DNA of 64,000 nucleotides from assembly GCF_036231945.1 (NCBI RefSeq), contig NZ_CP109599.1, positions 1,826,001 to 1,890,000 on the forward strand, given 5' to 3'. The notes under the pieces were generated by a model that saw only the letters and a program-made list of their open reading frames with translations, had not been told where the DNA came from and ran no database searches. Source of the stretch: Streptomyces sp. NBC_01429 (GTDB lineage: Bacteria; Actinomycetota; Actinomycetes; Streptomycetales; Streptomycetaceae). Made by a program: the position numbers and the translations under genes. This document shows positions 44,299 through 54,800 of this stretch, in pieces. The stretch's first letter is position 1. Every line of letters begins with the position of its first letter.

Positions 44299-45026
44299 GG
44301 CGCGGACCCCGCCTCGGCCCGCTCGGCCGCGAGCCCCTGGCGCCGCAGCACGATCGCCTGGCGCACGTAATCGAGGCCGGTGACGACCGTCAGGACGACG
44401 GCGACGGCCATCGTCCAGAAGCGCAGCGTGGCCAGCGGCCCGGTCAGCGCGAGCACGTACATGCCCACGGCCGTGCCCTGGGCCAGCGTCTTCATCTTGC
44501 CGCCGCGGCTGGCGGGGATCACTCCGTGTCTGATCACCCAGAACCGCATCAGGGTGATGCCGAGTTCACGGAAAAGGATGACCCCGGTCACCCACCACGG
44601 CAGATCGCCGAGCGCGGACAGACAGACCAGCGCCGCACCCATGATCGCCTTGTCCGCGATCGGGTCGGCGATCTTCCCGAAGTCGGTGACCAGGTTGTAC
44701 GTACGGGCCAGATGTCCGTCGAAGATGTCCGTGATCATGGCGACGGCGAACGCGGCCCACGCCCAGGCGCGCCAGACGGGGTCGAAACCGCCGTCCTGGA
44801 GCAGCAGCAGGACGAAGCAGGGCACGAGCACCAGCCGCACCATGGTGAGGATGTTGGCGATGTTCCACAGGCTGGCCTGATTGACCGCCGCCGCCCCCAG
44901 CTTGCCACCGGGCGCCGGTTTACGGCCGGGCCCCGGATTGCCGCCGGGCGCCGGCTTGCCCCCGGAGCCGCCCGTCACGGGCGTCGCACCGGTGCCGCCC
45001 GCCGCGGACGCCGGCACTCCGGTCAT
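44295..45026 (-). CDS. pgsA: CDP-diacylglycerol--glycerol-3-phosphate 3-phosphatidyltransferase
   Basis: Membrane enzyme making phosphatidylglycerol phosphate, 243 residues. The CDP-alcohol phosphotransferase motif D(G)x2ARx8Gx3Dx3D is seen in [20 protein letters not shown] followed by IADPIADK. Four or five transmembrane segments follow. A Gly/Pro-rich N-terminal tail of about 45 residues is unusual for the family. The ATG at 45026 overlaps the rimO stop (ATGA). Frame extension to 45080 lies inside rimO and is rejected. Confidence 0.93.
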   Translation of the reverse strand: MTGVPASAAGGTGATPVTGGSGGKPAPGGNPGPGRKPAPGGKLGAAAVNQASLWNIANILTMVRLVLVPCFVLLLLQDGGFDPVWRAWAWAAFAVAMITDIFDGHLARTYNLVTDFGKIADPIADKAIMGAALVCLSALGDLPWWVTGVILFRELGITLMRFWVIRHGVIPASRGGKMKTLAQGTAVGMYVLALTGPLATLRFWTMAVAVVLTVVTGLDYVRQAIVLRRQGLAAERAEAGSAP

Positions 45027-46540
45027 CTGGCCGCCTCCTCGCCCGGGGTCCGCGGCTCGTCCCCCGGCAGCTCGTAGCACTCGGCCACCAGGTCCACGCC
45101 CTCGGTGCCGATCACCTTCGCCCCGACGATACGGCCCGGACGCAGGCCCTCGCGCGAGGTGAAGATCACTTGGCCGTCCGTCTCGGGGGCCTGGTGCGCC
45201 GCCCGGCCCACCGCGGCCTCGCCGTCGGCGCCGTCCGGGTCGATGGACTCGACGAGCACCTCAAGGCTCTCACCGAGCCGTTCCTCGGCCCGCTGCGCGG
45301 TCAGTTCCTCGGCCAGCCGCGACAGATGGGCCAACCGCTCGGCGACGACGTCCTCGTCCAGCTTGCCGTCGTAGGTCGCCGCCTCGGTGCCGTCCTCGTC
45401 CGAGTACCCGAAGACGCCGATGGCGTCGAGCCGGGCACCGGTGAGGAAGCGTTCCAGCTCGGCGAAGTCCGCTTCGGTCTCCCCGGGGAAACCGACGATG
45501 AAGTTGGAGCGCACTCCGGCCTGCGGCGCCTTGCCCCGGATGGTCTCCAGCAGCTCCAGGAAGCGGTCGGTGTCCCCGAAGCGCCGCATCGAGCGCAGCA
45601 CACTCGGCGCCGAGTGCTGGAAGGACAGGTCGAAGTACGGCGCGACCTTCGGCGTCGAGGTCAGGACGTCGATCAGCCCCGGCCGCATCTCGGCGGGCTG
45701 GAGGTAGCTGACGCGTACCCGCTCGATCCCGTCGACGGCCGCCAGCTCGGGCAGCAGTGTCTCCAGCAGCCGGATGTCGCCGAGGTCCTTGCCGTACGAC
45801 GTGTTGTTCTCGGAGACGAGCATGACCTCCTTGACGCCCTGCTCGGCCAGCCAGCGCGTCTCACCGAGCACGTCGGAGGGGCGCCGGGAGATGAAGGAGC
45901 CGCGGAAGGAGGGGATGGCGCAGAAGGAGCAGCGCCGGTCGCAGCCGGAGGCGAGCTTCACGGAGGCGACGGGGCTGGTGTCGAGGCGCCGCCGCAGGGG
46001 CGCGCGCGGTCCGGAGGCCGGGGCGATCCCGTCCGGCAGGTCGGCGGGGGCGGGGGCCACCTCGTCGAGGGTCTGCGCGTGGCCGGGCAGTGCCACGTCG
46101 GCGCCCTGCCGCTCGACCGGGCTGAGGGGCAGCAGCTTCCGGCGGTCGCGCGGGGTGTGCGAGGCGTGGACGCCGCCGTTCAGAATGGTCTGGAGCCGGT
46201 CGGAGATGTCGGCGTAGTCGTCGAAGCCGAGCACACCGTCCGCCTCGGGCAGCGCCTCGGCGAGCTCCTTGCCGTAGCGCTCGGCCATGCAGCCGACGGC
46301 CACCACGGCCTGGGTTCTGCCCTGATCCTTGAGATCGTTGGCTTCCAGCAGGGCGTCGACGGAGTCCTTCTTCGCGGCCTCGACGAATCCGCAGGTGTTG
46401 ACGACGGCGACATCCGCCCCGGAGGCGTCCTGGACGAGCTCCCAGCCGTCCGCTGCCAAGCGGCCTGCAAGCTCCTCCGAGTCCACCTCGTTACGGGCGC
46501 AGCCAAGAGTGACAAGGGCGACGGTACGGCGTTCGGGCAT
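45023..46540 (-). CDS. rimO: Ribosomal protein S12 methylthiotransferase
   Basis: Radical-SAM enzyme that methylthiolates Asp of ribosomal protein S12, 505 residues. First-cluster cysteines are in [32 protein letters not shown] and [10 protein letters not shown]. The radical-SAM triad is [24 protein letters not shown] domain ends the protein. Between residues 130 and 180 is a longer linker than in E. coli ([20 protein letters not shown]). ATG start at 46540. Confidence 0.95.
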   Translation of the reverse strand: MPERRTVALVTLGCARNEVDSEELAGRLAADGWELVQDASGADVAVVNTCGFVEAAKKDSVDALLEANDLKDQGRTQAVVAVGCMAERYGKELAEALPEADGVLGFDDYADISDRLQTILNGGVHASHTPRDRRKLLPLSPVERQGADVALPGHAQTLDEVAPAPADLPDGIAPASGPRAPLRRRLDTSPVASVKLASGCDRRCSFCAIPSFRGSFISRRPSDVLGETRWLAEQGVKEVMLVSENNTSYGKDLGDIRLLETLLPELAAVDGIERVRVSYLQPAEMRPGLIDVLTSTPKVAPYFDLSFQHSAPSVLRSMRRFGDTDRFLELLETIRGKAPQAGVRSNFIVGFPGETEADFAELERFLTGARLDAIGVFGYSDEDGTEAATYDGKLDEDVVAERLAHLSRLAEELTAQRAEERLGESLEVLVESIDPDGADGEAAVGRAAHQAPETDGQVIFTSREGLRPGRIVGAKVIGTEGVDLVAECYELPGDEPRTPGEEAAR

Positions 46541-46588
46541 GGGCTCAAGACTACTTTGTCCCGGCCCCGCCCCTGCCGTGCAGGGTGC

Positions 46589-47464
46589 TCAGCCCGCCTC
46601 GGGGTCACCCTGCGTGTACGAAAGACGCTCGACCTGGCCGGACTGGAACTCGTCCTGGACCTTCTTGCCGTTGACGTACAGCTCGATCGCGCCCGCGTTT
46701 CCGAGGATCAGATCGATCTGCTCATCGTCCTGGAAGGTCTTGGAATCACCCTTGAGCAGGATTCCGTCGAACAGCAGTCGGCCGTTGTGCGCCTTGGCGG
46801 AGATCCAGCTCTTGTCGTCCATGGCCGACAGCTTCACCGTGACCTTGTCGCGCGGCGCCGCAGCGATCGCGCTGTCGGACGGCTCGGGCTTGGGCTCGGT
46901 CTTCTTGGTCGCGCTGGGCTTGACCTCGCTCTTCTCGGGCTTGGGGCCCTCGGCGACCTCTTTGGTCTTCGTCGCGTCGCCGCCACCGTTGAACAGGGTG
47001 AAGCCGACGAAGCCGACCACGGCGACGATCGCGGCCACCATGGCGGCGGTCCAGTTGGGACGGCGCCGTTCGGGCCTGATCCGCTCGGCTTCGAACATCG
47101 GCGCGGCGGGAGTCGGCGCGGGACGCCCTCCGCGCTCGGAGTCGAACTGCTCGATGAGGGGCTCGGGGTCGAGTCCCACCTCGCGGGCGAGCATCCGGAT
47201 GTGCCCGCGGGCGTAGACGTCGCCGCCGCAGCGCGAGAAGTCGTCCTGTTCGATCGCGTGCACGATGGGGATGCGCACCCGGGTGGAGCCGCTGATCTCG
47301 TCGACCGTCAGATGCGCCGCGACACGCGCTTGCCGAAGCACGTGGCCGATCGAAGGCCGTTCGTCTTCAGGAGGGTTGCCGCCGGGCTGCTGACCGTCGG
47401 GAACCTGGTCGTCGGGGGCGTTGCCGTCTGGGGATTTGCCGTCGGAAGAGTTGCCGATGGACAC
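46589..47464 (-). CDS. RodZ-like helix-turn-helix membrane protein
   Basis: 291 residues. N-terminal HTH_25 domain (GHVLRQARVAAHLTVDEISG, then STRVRIPIVHAIEQDDFSR and VYARGHIRMLAREVGLDP), one transmembrane segment (AAMVAAIVAVVGFVGFTLF), a charged linker, and a DUF4115/RodZ C-terminal domain. RodZ links MreB to the elongation machinery. In Streptomyces a cell-shape or sporulation-wall role is plausible but unproven here. I prefer the GTG at 47464 (AAAGG 7-8 bases upstream) over a GTG at 47491. Confidence 0.85.
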   Translation of the reverse strand: MSIGNSSDGKSPDGNAPDDQVPDGQQPGGNPPEDERPSIGHVLRQARVAAHLTVDEISGSTRVRIPIVHAIEQDDFSRCGGDVYARGHIRMLAREVGLDPEPLIEQFDSERGGRPAPTPAAPMFEAERIRPERRRPNWTAAMVAAIVAVVGFVGFTLFNGGGDATKTKEVAEGPKPEKSEVKPSATKKTEPKPEPSDSAIAAAPRDKVTVKLSAMDDKSWISAKAHNGRLLFDGILLKGDSKTFQDDEQIDLILGNAGAIELYVNGKKVQDEFQSGQVERLSYTQGDPEAG

Positions 47465-47510
47465 GGGGGCGCCTTTCGAGCGTGTAGCCACCTGCTGGAG
47501 GTTCAGTCTC

Positions 47511-47541
47511 AGTCTATGGGTGGTACGAAAGGGTGGGGCAA
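47511..47541 (-). promoter_or_regulatory. Candidate promoter of the rodZ-like gene
   Basis: Minus strand TTGCCC (47541-47536), a 19-base gap and TAGACT (47516-47511), 47 bases upstream of the chosen start. The spacing is a little long, so this is tentative. Confidence 0.35.
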
Positions 47542-47758
47542 CCGGGCGGATGCACTTTGTACGCCATCAGAAGGGCCGGACGGCGCGAGGGGGGAACACG
47601 ATGCTTTTCCCCTCTCCAACTTGACGCCCGGCCAAGGGAAACGGTTGCCCTCCGCGTTCCCCCGAAATCCGGGAAGATTCCCCCTTACGGCGTTACTCCT
47701 CCGGCGAGTCGCCGGACGTCCCGTTTCCCTGGGGGTTTCCCGCTGGCGACGACCGAGT

Positions 47759-47788
47759 GGAGCCGCCCCGCGGTCCCGGTGCGGCTCC
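47759..47788 (-). terminator. ftsK terminator hairpin
   Basis: GGAGCCGC (47759-47766) pairs with GCGGCTCC (47781-47788), 8 bp with a 14-base loop, 7 bases past the ftsK stop. Confidence 0.6.
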
Positions 47789-47795
47789 CTCCGGA

Positions 47796-50666
47796 TCAGG
47801 CCGGGCTCTCCCCCCGGATCACGCCGAGCACCCCGTCGAGTTCGTCCGCCTTGACGAGCACGTCGCGGGCCTTGGACCCCTCGCTCGGCCCCACGATGTT
47901 CCTCGATTCCATGAGGTCCATCAGCCGGCCCGCCTTGGCGAATCCGACGCGCAGCTTCCGCTGGAGCATCGAGGTGGAGCCGAACTGGGTGGAGACGACC
48001 AGTTCGACGGCCTGGCAGAGCAGATCGAGGTCGTCGCCGATGTCCTCGTCGATCTCCTTCTTCTTCGCCGTACCGACCACGACGTCGTCGCGGAAGACCG
48101 GCGTCATCTGGTCCTTGCAGTGCTGGACGACCGCCTGGATCTCGTCCTCGGTGACGAAGGCGCCCTGCATGCGGGTCGGCTTGTTCGCTCCCATCGGGAG
48201 GAACAGACCGTCCCCCTTGCCGATCAGTTTCTCCGCGCCCGGCTGGTCGAGGATGACCCGGCTGTCCGCCAGTGAGGACGTCGCGAAGGCGAGCCGCGAC
48301 GGTACGTTCGCCTTGATCAGCCCGGTGACCACGTCGACCGAGGGCCGCTGGGTGGCGAGCACCAGATGGATGCCGGCGGCCCGGGCCAACTGGGTGATAC
48401 GGACGATGGCGTCCTCGACGTCACGCGGCGCGACCATCATCAGGTCCGCCAGCTCGTCCACGATGACCAGCAGATACGGATACGGGGACAGCTCGCGCTC
48501 GCTGCCCTCGGGCACCTTGACCTTGCCGGCGCGCACGGCCTTGTTGAAGTCGTCGATGTGCCGGAATCCGTAGGCCGCCAGGTCGTCGTAGCGCAGATCC
48601 ATCTCGCGCACGACCCACTGGAGCGCCTCGGCGGCCCGCTTGGGGTTGGTGATGATCGGTGTGATCAGGTGCGGGATGCCCTCGTAGGCGGTCAGCTCGA
48701 CCCGCTTGGGGTCCACGAGGACCATCCGGACGTCCTCCGGGGTGGCCCTGACCATCACCGAGGTGATCAGGCAGTTGATGCAGGACGACTTTCCGGAGCC
48801 GGTCGCTCCCGCCACCAGCAGGTGGGGCATCTTCGCGAGATTGGCCATCTCGTAGCCGCCCTCGACGTCCTTGCCGAGCGCCACCAGCATCGGATGGTCG
48901 TCCTCGGCGGCGTCCGCGAGGCGCAGCACATCGCCGAGGTTGACCATCTCCCGGTCGGTGTTGGGGATCTCGATGCCGACCGCGGACTTGCCGGGGATCG
49001 GGGAGATGATCCGTACGTCGGGGCTGGCGACGGCGTACGCGATGTTCTTGGTGAGCGCGGTGATCCGCTCGACCTTCACGGCCGGGCCCAGCTCCACCTC
49101 GTACCGCGTGACCGTGGGGCCCCGGGTGAAGCCGGTGACGGCCGCGTCGACCTTGAACTCCTGGAAGACATTGCTGAGCGAGGCGACGACGGCGTCGTTG
49201 GCGGCGCTGCGCGTCTTGCCGGGGCCGCCGCGCTCCAGCAGGTCCAGCGAGGGCAGTGAGTACGTGATGTCGCCGCTGAGCTGGAGCTGCTCGGCCCGCG
49301 CCGGGAGCGGCTTGTCCTGTGCGGGGGTCGGCTTGGTCAGGTCAGCGACGGGAGCGGCCCCGGGGCGGGCGCCGGCGGGCCTGGACCGCTCCTCGCGCGC
49401 CGCCGGTACGGGCGCGGAGCGCTCCACGTCGCTCTCGTCCGCCGCCGGCCGGTCGGCCCGCTCCCCGGGGCGCTGTCCCGGCTTGCGCGTACGGTCCACG
49501 GAGACGCCCTGCGTGAGGTCCGCGACGATCGGCGAGGGCGGCATCCCGTTGAGCACGGCACCGTCCAGCGCCGCAGCCGCGGCCGCCGCCACATCCACCG
49601 CGTCCATGGAGCGGTCCATGGACGGCTGCACGGAGGGCCGGCGCGGCCTGCGCCGCTTGGCGAGCGCCTCGGACTCGGCCCGGTCCGCGTCGTACTCCTG
49701 CGGCGGGCCACCGCGCCGGGCGGGCGAGCGGCGCGCGCCGGCCCCGGGCAGCGCCTGGCGCCACTGCTCGTCGTAGCGCTCGTCGTCGTCGTACGGCCCG
49801 TCGTCGTACCGCTCGTCGTAGCCGTCGTCGTCGAACCGGCCGCGCTCATGGGCGGGTTCGACGATCCCGAGTTTGACGCCGAGCTGCCGAAGCCGGCGGG
49901 GAATGGCGTTGACGGGGGTCGCGGTGACGACCAGCAGACCGAAGATCGTGAGCAGCAGGAGCAGGGGTACGGCGAGCACCTCGCCGGTGGTGAAGATCAG
50001 CGGCATGGACGCGGCCCAGCCGATGAGCCCGCCCGCGTCCTGCATCGCGGCGGTGCCCTCGCCGCGTCCCGGGGCGCCGCAGGCGATGTGGACCAGCCCG
50101 AGGACACCGACGATCAGCGCGGAGAGGCCGATGACGATCCGGCCGTTGGCGTCGGGTTTCTCGGGATAGAGGATCAGCCGTACGGCGACGACGCCCAGCA
50201 GTATCGGTACGAGCAGATCGAGGCGTCCGAAGGCGCCGGTGATCAGCATCTCGACCAGATCACCGACCGGGCCGTGCAGATTCGACCAGGTGCCCGCCGC
50301 GATGACCAGGGCGATGCCGAGCAGCAGGAGCGCCACACCGTCCTTGCGGTGCGCCGGGTCGAGGCCCTTGGCGCCGCGCCCTATGCCCCGGAACATCGCG
50401 CCCACTCCGTGTGCCGCCCCGAGCCATACGGCGCGGACCACGCGGTACACGCCCCCGGTGGGGGACGGCGCGGGCCTGGGTGCCGGTTTGGCGGCGGCCT
50501 TCTTCGCGGGGGCCTTCCTTGCCGGAGCCTTCTTCGTGGGCGCCGTCTTCTTCGCCGCTGTCTTCTTGGCGGGCGCCGCCTTCGCGGCGCCGGTCGTACG
50601 GCCGGCCCGCGGCTTCGCGGTGCCCGCCGTGCCCTGGGAGCCATTGCCGGACGTACGTGAGGCCAT
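47796..50666 (-). CDS. ftsK: DNA translocase FtsK/SpoIIIE
   Basis: 956 residues. It pumps chromosomal DNA through septa at division and sporulation. The N-terminal Lys/Ala-rich tail (about residues 29-66) is followed by four transmembrane segments. After an acidic linker come the alpha/beta motor with Walker [17 protein letters not shown] and Walker [14 protein letters not shown], and a gamma winged-helix domain ([20 protein letters not shown]) that reads orienting DNA sequences. I use the ATG at 50666. The frame is open to a GTG at 50702 and no strong ribosome site marks either. A terminator follows. Confidence 0.95.
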   Translation of the reverse strand: MASRTSGNGSQGTAGTAKPRAGRTTGAAKAAPAKKTAAKKTAPTKKAPARKAPAKKAAAKPAPRPAPSPTGGVYRVVRAVWLGAAHGVGAMFRGIGRGAKGLDPAHRKDGVALLLLGIALVIAAGTWSNLHGPVGDLVEMLITGAFGRLDLLVPILLGVVAVRLILYPEKPDANGRIVIGLSALIVGVLGLVHIACGAPGRGEGTAAMQDAGGLIGWAASMPLIFTTGEVLAVPLLLLLTIFGLLVVTATPVNAIPRRLRQLGVKLGIVEPAHERGRFDDDGYDERYDDGPYDDDERYDEQWRQALPGAGARRSPARRGGPPQEYDADRAESEALAKRRRPRRPSVQPSMDRSMDAVDVAAAAAAALDGAVLNGMPPSPIVADLTQGVSVDRTRKPGQRPGERADRPAADESDVERSAPVPAAREERSRPAGARPGAAPVADLTKPTPAQDKPLPARAEQLQLSGDITYSLPSLDLLERGGPGKTRSAANDAVVASLSNVFQEFKVDAAVTGFTRGPTVTRYEVELGPAVKVERITALTKNIAYAVASPDVRIISPIPGKSAVGIEIPNTDREMVNLGDVLRLADAAEDDHPMLVALGKDVEGGYEMANLAKMPHLLVAGATGSGKSSCINCLITSVMVRATPEDVRMVLVDPKRVELTAYEGIPHLITPIITNPKRAAEALQWVVREMDLRYDDLAAYGFRHIDDFNKAVRAGKVKVPEGSERELSPYPYLLVIVDELADLMMVAPRDVEDAIVRITQLARAAGIHLVLATQRPSVDVVTGLIKANVPSRLAFATSSLADSRVILDQPGAEKLIGKGDGLFLPMGANKPTRMQGAFVTEDEIQAVVQHCKDQMTPVFRDDVVVGTAKKKEIDEDIGDDLDLLCQAVELVVSTQFGSTSMLQRKLRVGFAKAGRLMDLMESRNIVGPSEGSKARDVLVKADELDGVLGVIRGESPA

Positions 50667-50845
50667 GGTGGTGAGGTTACCGGTGTGAACGGCTGGGGAC
50701 ACGTGTGACTACCGCTTCACCCGTTCGTGTCGCCCGCGACTCGGCGGGAAACTGACGCGGCTTCACGCGGGCCGAGCCGGCCGGGCCGCCGACGGCGACA
50801 GGACCGGGAACGGGGCCCTCTCGCCGGGCCGCCCCCCACCGGGCC

Positions 50846-50877
50846 GGTCGCCGGATCCCGCCCGGGTCCGGCGGACC
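50846..50877 (-). terminator. Terminator downstream of osaB
   Basis: GGTCGCCGGA (50846-50855) pairs with TCCGGC-g-GACC (50867-50877), a 10-bp stem with one bulged base and an 11-base loop, 5 bases after the stop codon. Confidence 0.6.
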
Positions 50878-50881
50878 GCGC

Positions 50882-51550
50882 TCAGTTCTGCGAGGGAAGC
50901 GGCGGCATGCCGCTCCCCGCACCCGGCTCCAGCGCGTCCAGTGCCCGGCGCAGACCGGTGAGTTTGCGCTCCAGATGGGCGGCGGTCGCCACCGCGGAGG
51001 CGTCCGCCGCGTCGTCGTCCAACTGCTTGGAGAGCGCTTCCGCCTGCTCCTCAACTGCCGCGAGCCGCGCGGACAGTTCGGCCAGCAGACCGTTCGGTTC
51101 TCTGGCCTCGCCCGCCCCGGCGAGCTGAAGTCTGAGCAGTTCGGCCTGCTCCTTCAGCTGGCAGTTCTTCATGTACAGCTCGACGAAGACCGACACCTTG
51201 GCGCGCAGCACCCAGGGGTCGAACGGCTTCGAGATGTAGTCCACCGCGCCCGCCGCGTATCCCCGGAAGGTGTGATGCGGGCCGTGGTTGATCGCTGTGA
51301 GAAAAATGATCGGGATGTCGCGGGTGCGCTCCCGCCGCTTGATGTGCGCGGCAGTCTCGAACCCGTCCATCCCCGGCATCTGGACATCCAGCAGAATGAC
51401 CGCGAAGTCGTCCGTCAGCAGCGCTTTGAGCGCTTCCTCCCCTGACGATGCCCGCACCAGCGTCTGATCGAGCGCGGAGAGAATGGCCTCCAGCGCCAGC
51501 AGATTCTCCGGCCGGTCATCGACCAGGAGGATCTTGGCCTTCTGCACCAT
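50882..51550 (-). CDS. osaB: Response regulator OsaB with coiled-coil output
   Basis: 222 residues. The receiver domain (residues 5-120) has KILLVDDRPENLLALEAIL, phospho-acceptor Asp in VILLDVQMPGMDGFETA, and Lys in VDYISKPFDPWVLRAK. The rest is a coiled coil (LKEQAELLRLQLAGAGEARE, later heptads) without a DNA-binding or enzymatic domain. It therefore probably acts by protein contact. The ATG at 51550 has GGAGG 10 bases upstream. A frame extension to 51703 has no conserved content. Synteny with the S. coelicolor osmoadaptation regulator gives the name. It lies downstream of osaA. Confidence 0.9.
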   Translation of the reverse strand: MVQKAKILLVDDRPENLLALEAILSALDQTLVRASSGEEALKALLTDDFAVILLDVQMPGMDGFETAAHIKRRERTRDIPIIFLTAINHGPHHTFRGYAAGAVDYISKPFDPWVLRAKVSVFVELYMKNCQLKEQAELLRLQLAGAGEAREPNGLLAELSARLAAVEEQAEALSKQLDDDAADASAVATAAHLERKLTGLRRALDALEPGAGSGMPPLPSQN

Positions 51551-51697
51551 GGCCGCCCGCCCTCCTCGCCCCGGCGCGGGGCGTCCCCTGTTCGCGACGC
51601 CCTGCGTAACGCCGGTCGCCGCCCCAGAGGACGACTCCCTTACGCCGTCCGTCCTTGTGCCGGTCATGGTAGCCGCACCCCGCCCGTCGCCACACCC

Positions 51698-51718
51698 TGT
51701 CACTGTGATGTCACTGTG
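51698..51718. repeat. 10-bp direct repeat, one turn apart, upstream of osaB
   Basis: TGTCACTGTG at 51698-51707 and again at 51709-51718, separated by one base (11-bp centre spacing). It lies in the osaA-osaB spacer, about 150 bases upstream of the osaB start, and is a candidate binding site. Confidence 0.55.
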
Positions 51719-51827
51719 CTTGAAGCGGAAACGTCGCGGAAGCCCAGAAGGTTCCCCGAATACCGGTGGCTCACACGCCCGCAGACACAGTTGGGCTCCA
51801 TCGCGATCCGATTGTCACGCAGTTCGG

Positions 51828-54800
51828 TCACTCGCCGTGCATCCACCGCTCCATGACCGACAGCAGATGATCCGGATCGACAGGCTTCGTCACATAGTCG
51901 GAAGCTCCGGCGTCCAGGGCCTTCTCCTTGTCGCCCTTCATCGCCTTCGCGGTGAGCGCGATGATGGGCAGCCCGGCGAACTGCGGCATCCGGCGGATCG
52001 CCGTCGTCGTCGCGTATCCGTCCATCTCCGGCATCATGATGTCCATCAGAACGACCGTCACATTGTCGTGCTGCTCCAGGACTTCGATGCCCTCCCGGCC
52101 GTTCTCCGCGTACAGCACCGAAAGCCCGTGCTGTTCCAGCACGCTGGTGAGAGCGAAGACGTTGCGGATGTCGTCGTCGACGATCAGCACCTTCTCGCCG
52201 GTGAACATGAACGTACGGCTCTCCGCGGGCGCCTCCTGCCGCGCTTCGCCAGAAACCTCCTGACGCCCGGGCACAGCGCCCCCCACCGCCCACGGGGCTC
52301 CGCCCCCGGACGACACGCCGCCGGACCCGTCAGCAGCCGCTGAAGTCCCCTGCCACGCCTGGGAGCCCTGTCCTCGCCCGGACGCTCCGGTGCCCTGCTC
52401 TCCCAGGCCCGCGCCCACACCCTTGCGGCGGCGCCTGAACAGCGCGGCGGGACCCGGCAGCTCCGCCGGGGGCAACGCCTCCGGACGTGCCTGTCCCGTC
52501 ACCTCGGCCGTGGCGTCCTCCACCGCCCGCGACGGCGACTGCATGCCTGCGGGCGGCAGCTGCGGATAGCCCTGCGGAGGCAGTTGGCTCGGGTGGAGCG
52601 GCAGATAGAGCGTGAACGTCGAACCGCGCCCCGGCTCGCTCGCCGCGTGGATCTCTCCGCCGAGCAGCCGCGCGATCTCGCGGCTGATGGACAGCCCCAG
52701 CCCCGTACCGCCGTACTTCCGGCTCGTCGTGCCGTCGGCCTGCTTGAACGCCTCGAAGATCACGCGCATCTTGCTCGCCGCGATACCGATGCCCGTGTCG
52801 GTCACCGAGAACGCGATCAGATCACCGTCCGCGTCACGCAGCGAACCGGCCTCCAGCAGCTGCTCCCTGATGGCGTCCGGCACATCCGTGCCCGCCGGCC
52901 GGATCACCAGTTCCACCGCGCCCCCGTCGGTGAACTTCACCGCGTTGGACAGCAGATTGCGCAGGACCTGGAGCAGCCGCTGCTCGTCCGTGTGCAGCGT
53001 CGCGGGCAGCTCGGGCGAGACCCGCACCGAGAAGTCGAGTCCCTTCTCCGCCGTGAGCGGCCGGAACGTCGCCTCCACGTAGTCGACGAGCTGGACCAGG
53101 GCGATCCGGGTCGGGCTCACGTCCATCTTGCCCGCCTCGACCTTCGACAGATCGAGGATGTCGTTGATCAGCTGGAGCAGGTCCGACCCCGCGCCGTGGA
53201 TCGTCTCCGCGAACTCCACCTGCTTCGGGGAGAGATTCGACTCCGCGTTGTCCGCGAGCAGCTTCGCCAGGATCAGCAGCGAGTTCAGCGGCGTGCGCAG
53301 CTCGTGCGACATGTTCGCCAGGAACTCGGACTTGTAGCGCATCGAGACGGCGAGCTGCTCCGCCCGCTCCTCCAGCACCTGCCTGGCCTCTTCGATCTCG
53401 GTGTTCTTCACCTCGATGTCGCGGTTCTGCTGCGCCAGCAGCTCGGCCTTGTCCTCCAGCTCAGCGTTGGACACCTGAAGGGCCTTCTGCCGGTTCTCCA
53501 GCTCCGCCGAACGCTCCCGCAGCTGCTCCGTCAGCTCCTGCGACTGCTTCAGCAGCACCTCGGTCTTCGAGTTGACGCTGATGGTGTTGACGCTGGTCGC
53601 GATCATCTCCGCGATCTGGTTGAGGAAGTCCCGCTGGATCTGGGTGAACGGCTGGAACGACGCCAGCTCGATCACCCCGAGGACCTTCCCCTCGAAGAGC
53701 ACCGGAAGCACGATCACATGCGCCGGGGACGCCTCCCCCAGTCCGGAGGAGATCTTCAGATACCCCGGCGGCACATTGACCTGGATGGTGCGCTTCTCCT
53801 CGGCCGCCGTGCCGATGAGCGTCTCACCGGGCCGGAAGGACGTCGGCATCGAACCGGCCGAGTAGCCGTAACTGCCGCGCATGCACAGCTCGTACGAACC
53901 GTCCCTGCCGACATCCGTACCGACCTGGGGCACCGTGCCCGTCTGCATCGCCAGGAAGAACGCGCCGTGCTGCGCCGAGACCACCGGGGTCAGCTCGCTC
54001 ATGATCAGCGAGGCCACGTCCTCCAGGTCGCGCCGGCCCTGCATCAGACCGGAGATCCGGGCGAGGTTGCCCTTCAGCCAGTCCTGCTCCTCATTGGCGA
54101 GCGTGGTGTCCCGGAGATTGGCGATCATCGTATTGATGTTGTCCTGGAGGACCTGGATCTCGCCCGCCGCGTCAACGTCGATCTTGAGGTTCAGATCGCC
54201 CCTGGTCACCGCCGTGGCCACGGCGGCGATGGCCCGTACCTGACGCGTCAGGTTCCCGGCCATCTCGTTCACCGATTCGGTGAGGTCGCGCCAGGTGCCG
54301 TCGACGTCCCGCACCCGCGCCTGACCGCCCAGCTGGCCGTCCGTACCCACCTCACGGGCCACCCTGGTGACCTGGTCGGCGAACGAGGAGAGCTGGTCGA
54401 CCATCGTGTTGATCGTGTTCTTCAGCTTCAGGATCTCCCCGCGCGCGTCGATGTCGATCTTCTTGGTGAGATCGCCCTTGGCGATGGCGGTGGTGACCGT
54501 GGCGATCTGGCGCACCTGACCGGTCAGATTGGACGCCATCGAGTTCACGGACTCGGTGAGGTCCTTCCACGTACCGGAGACGCCGGGCACCCGGGCCTGG
54601 CCGCCCAGTTCCCCCTCCGTACCCACCTCGCGCGCGACACGGGTGACCTCGTCCGCGAAGGACGACAGCGTCGTCACCATCGTGTTGACGGTGTCGGCCA
54701 GCTCCGCGATCTCGCCGCGCGCCTCCACCGTCACCTTCTTGGTCAGGTCACCGTGGGCGACGGCCGAGGAGACGCGCGAGATATTGCGCACCTGACTCGT

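Larger units (their letters stand above)
47465..47795. other. Intergenic region between rodZ-like gene and ftsK
   Basis: It holds a candidate rodZ-like promoter (47511-47541), a small inverted repeat CCGGCGagtCGCCGG at 47701-47715, and the ftsK terminator hairpin (47759-47788). I see no gene in it. Confidence 0.5.
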
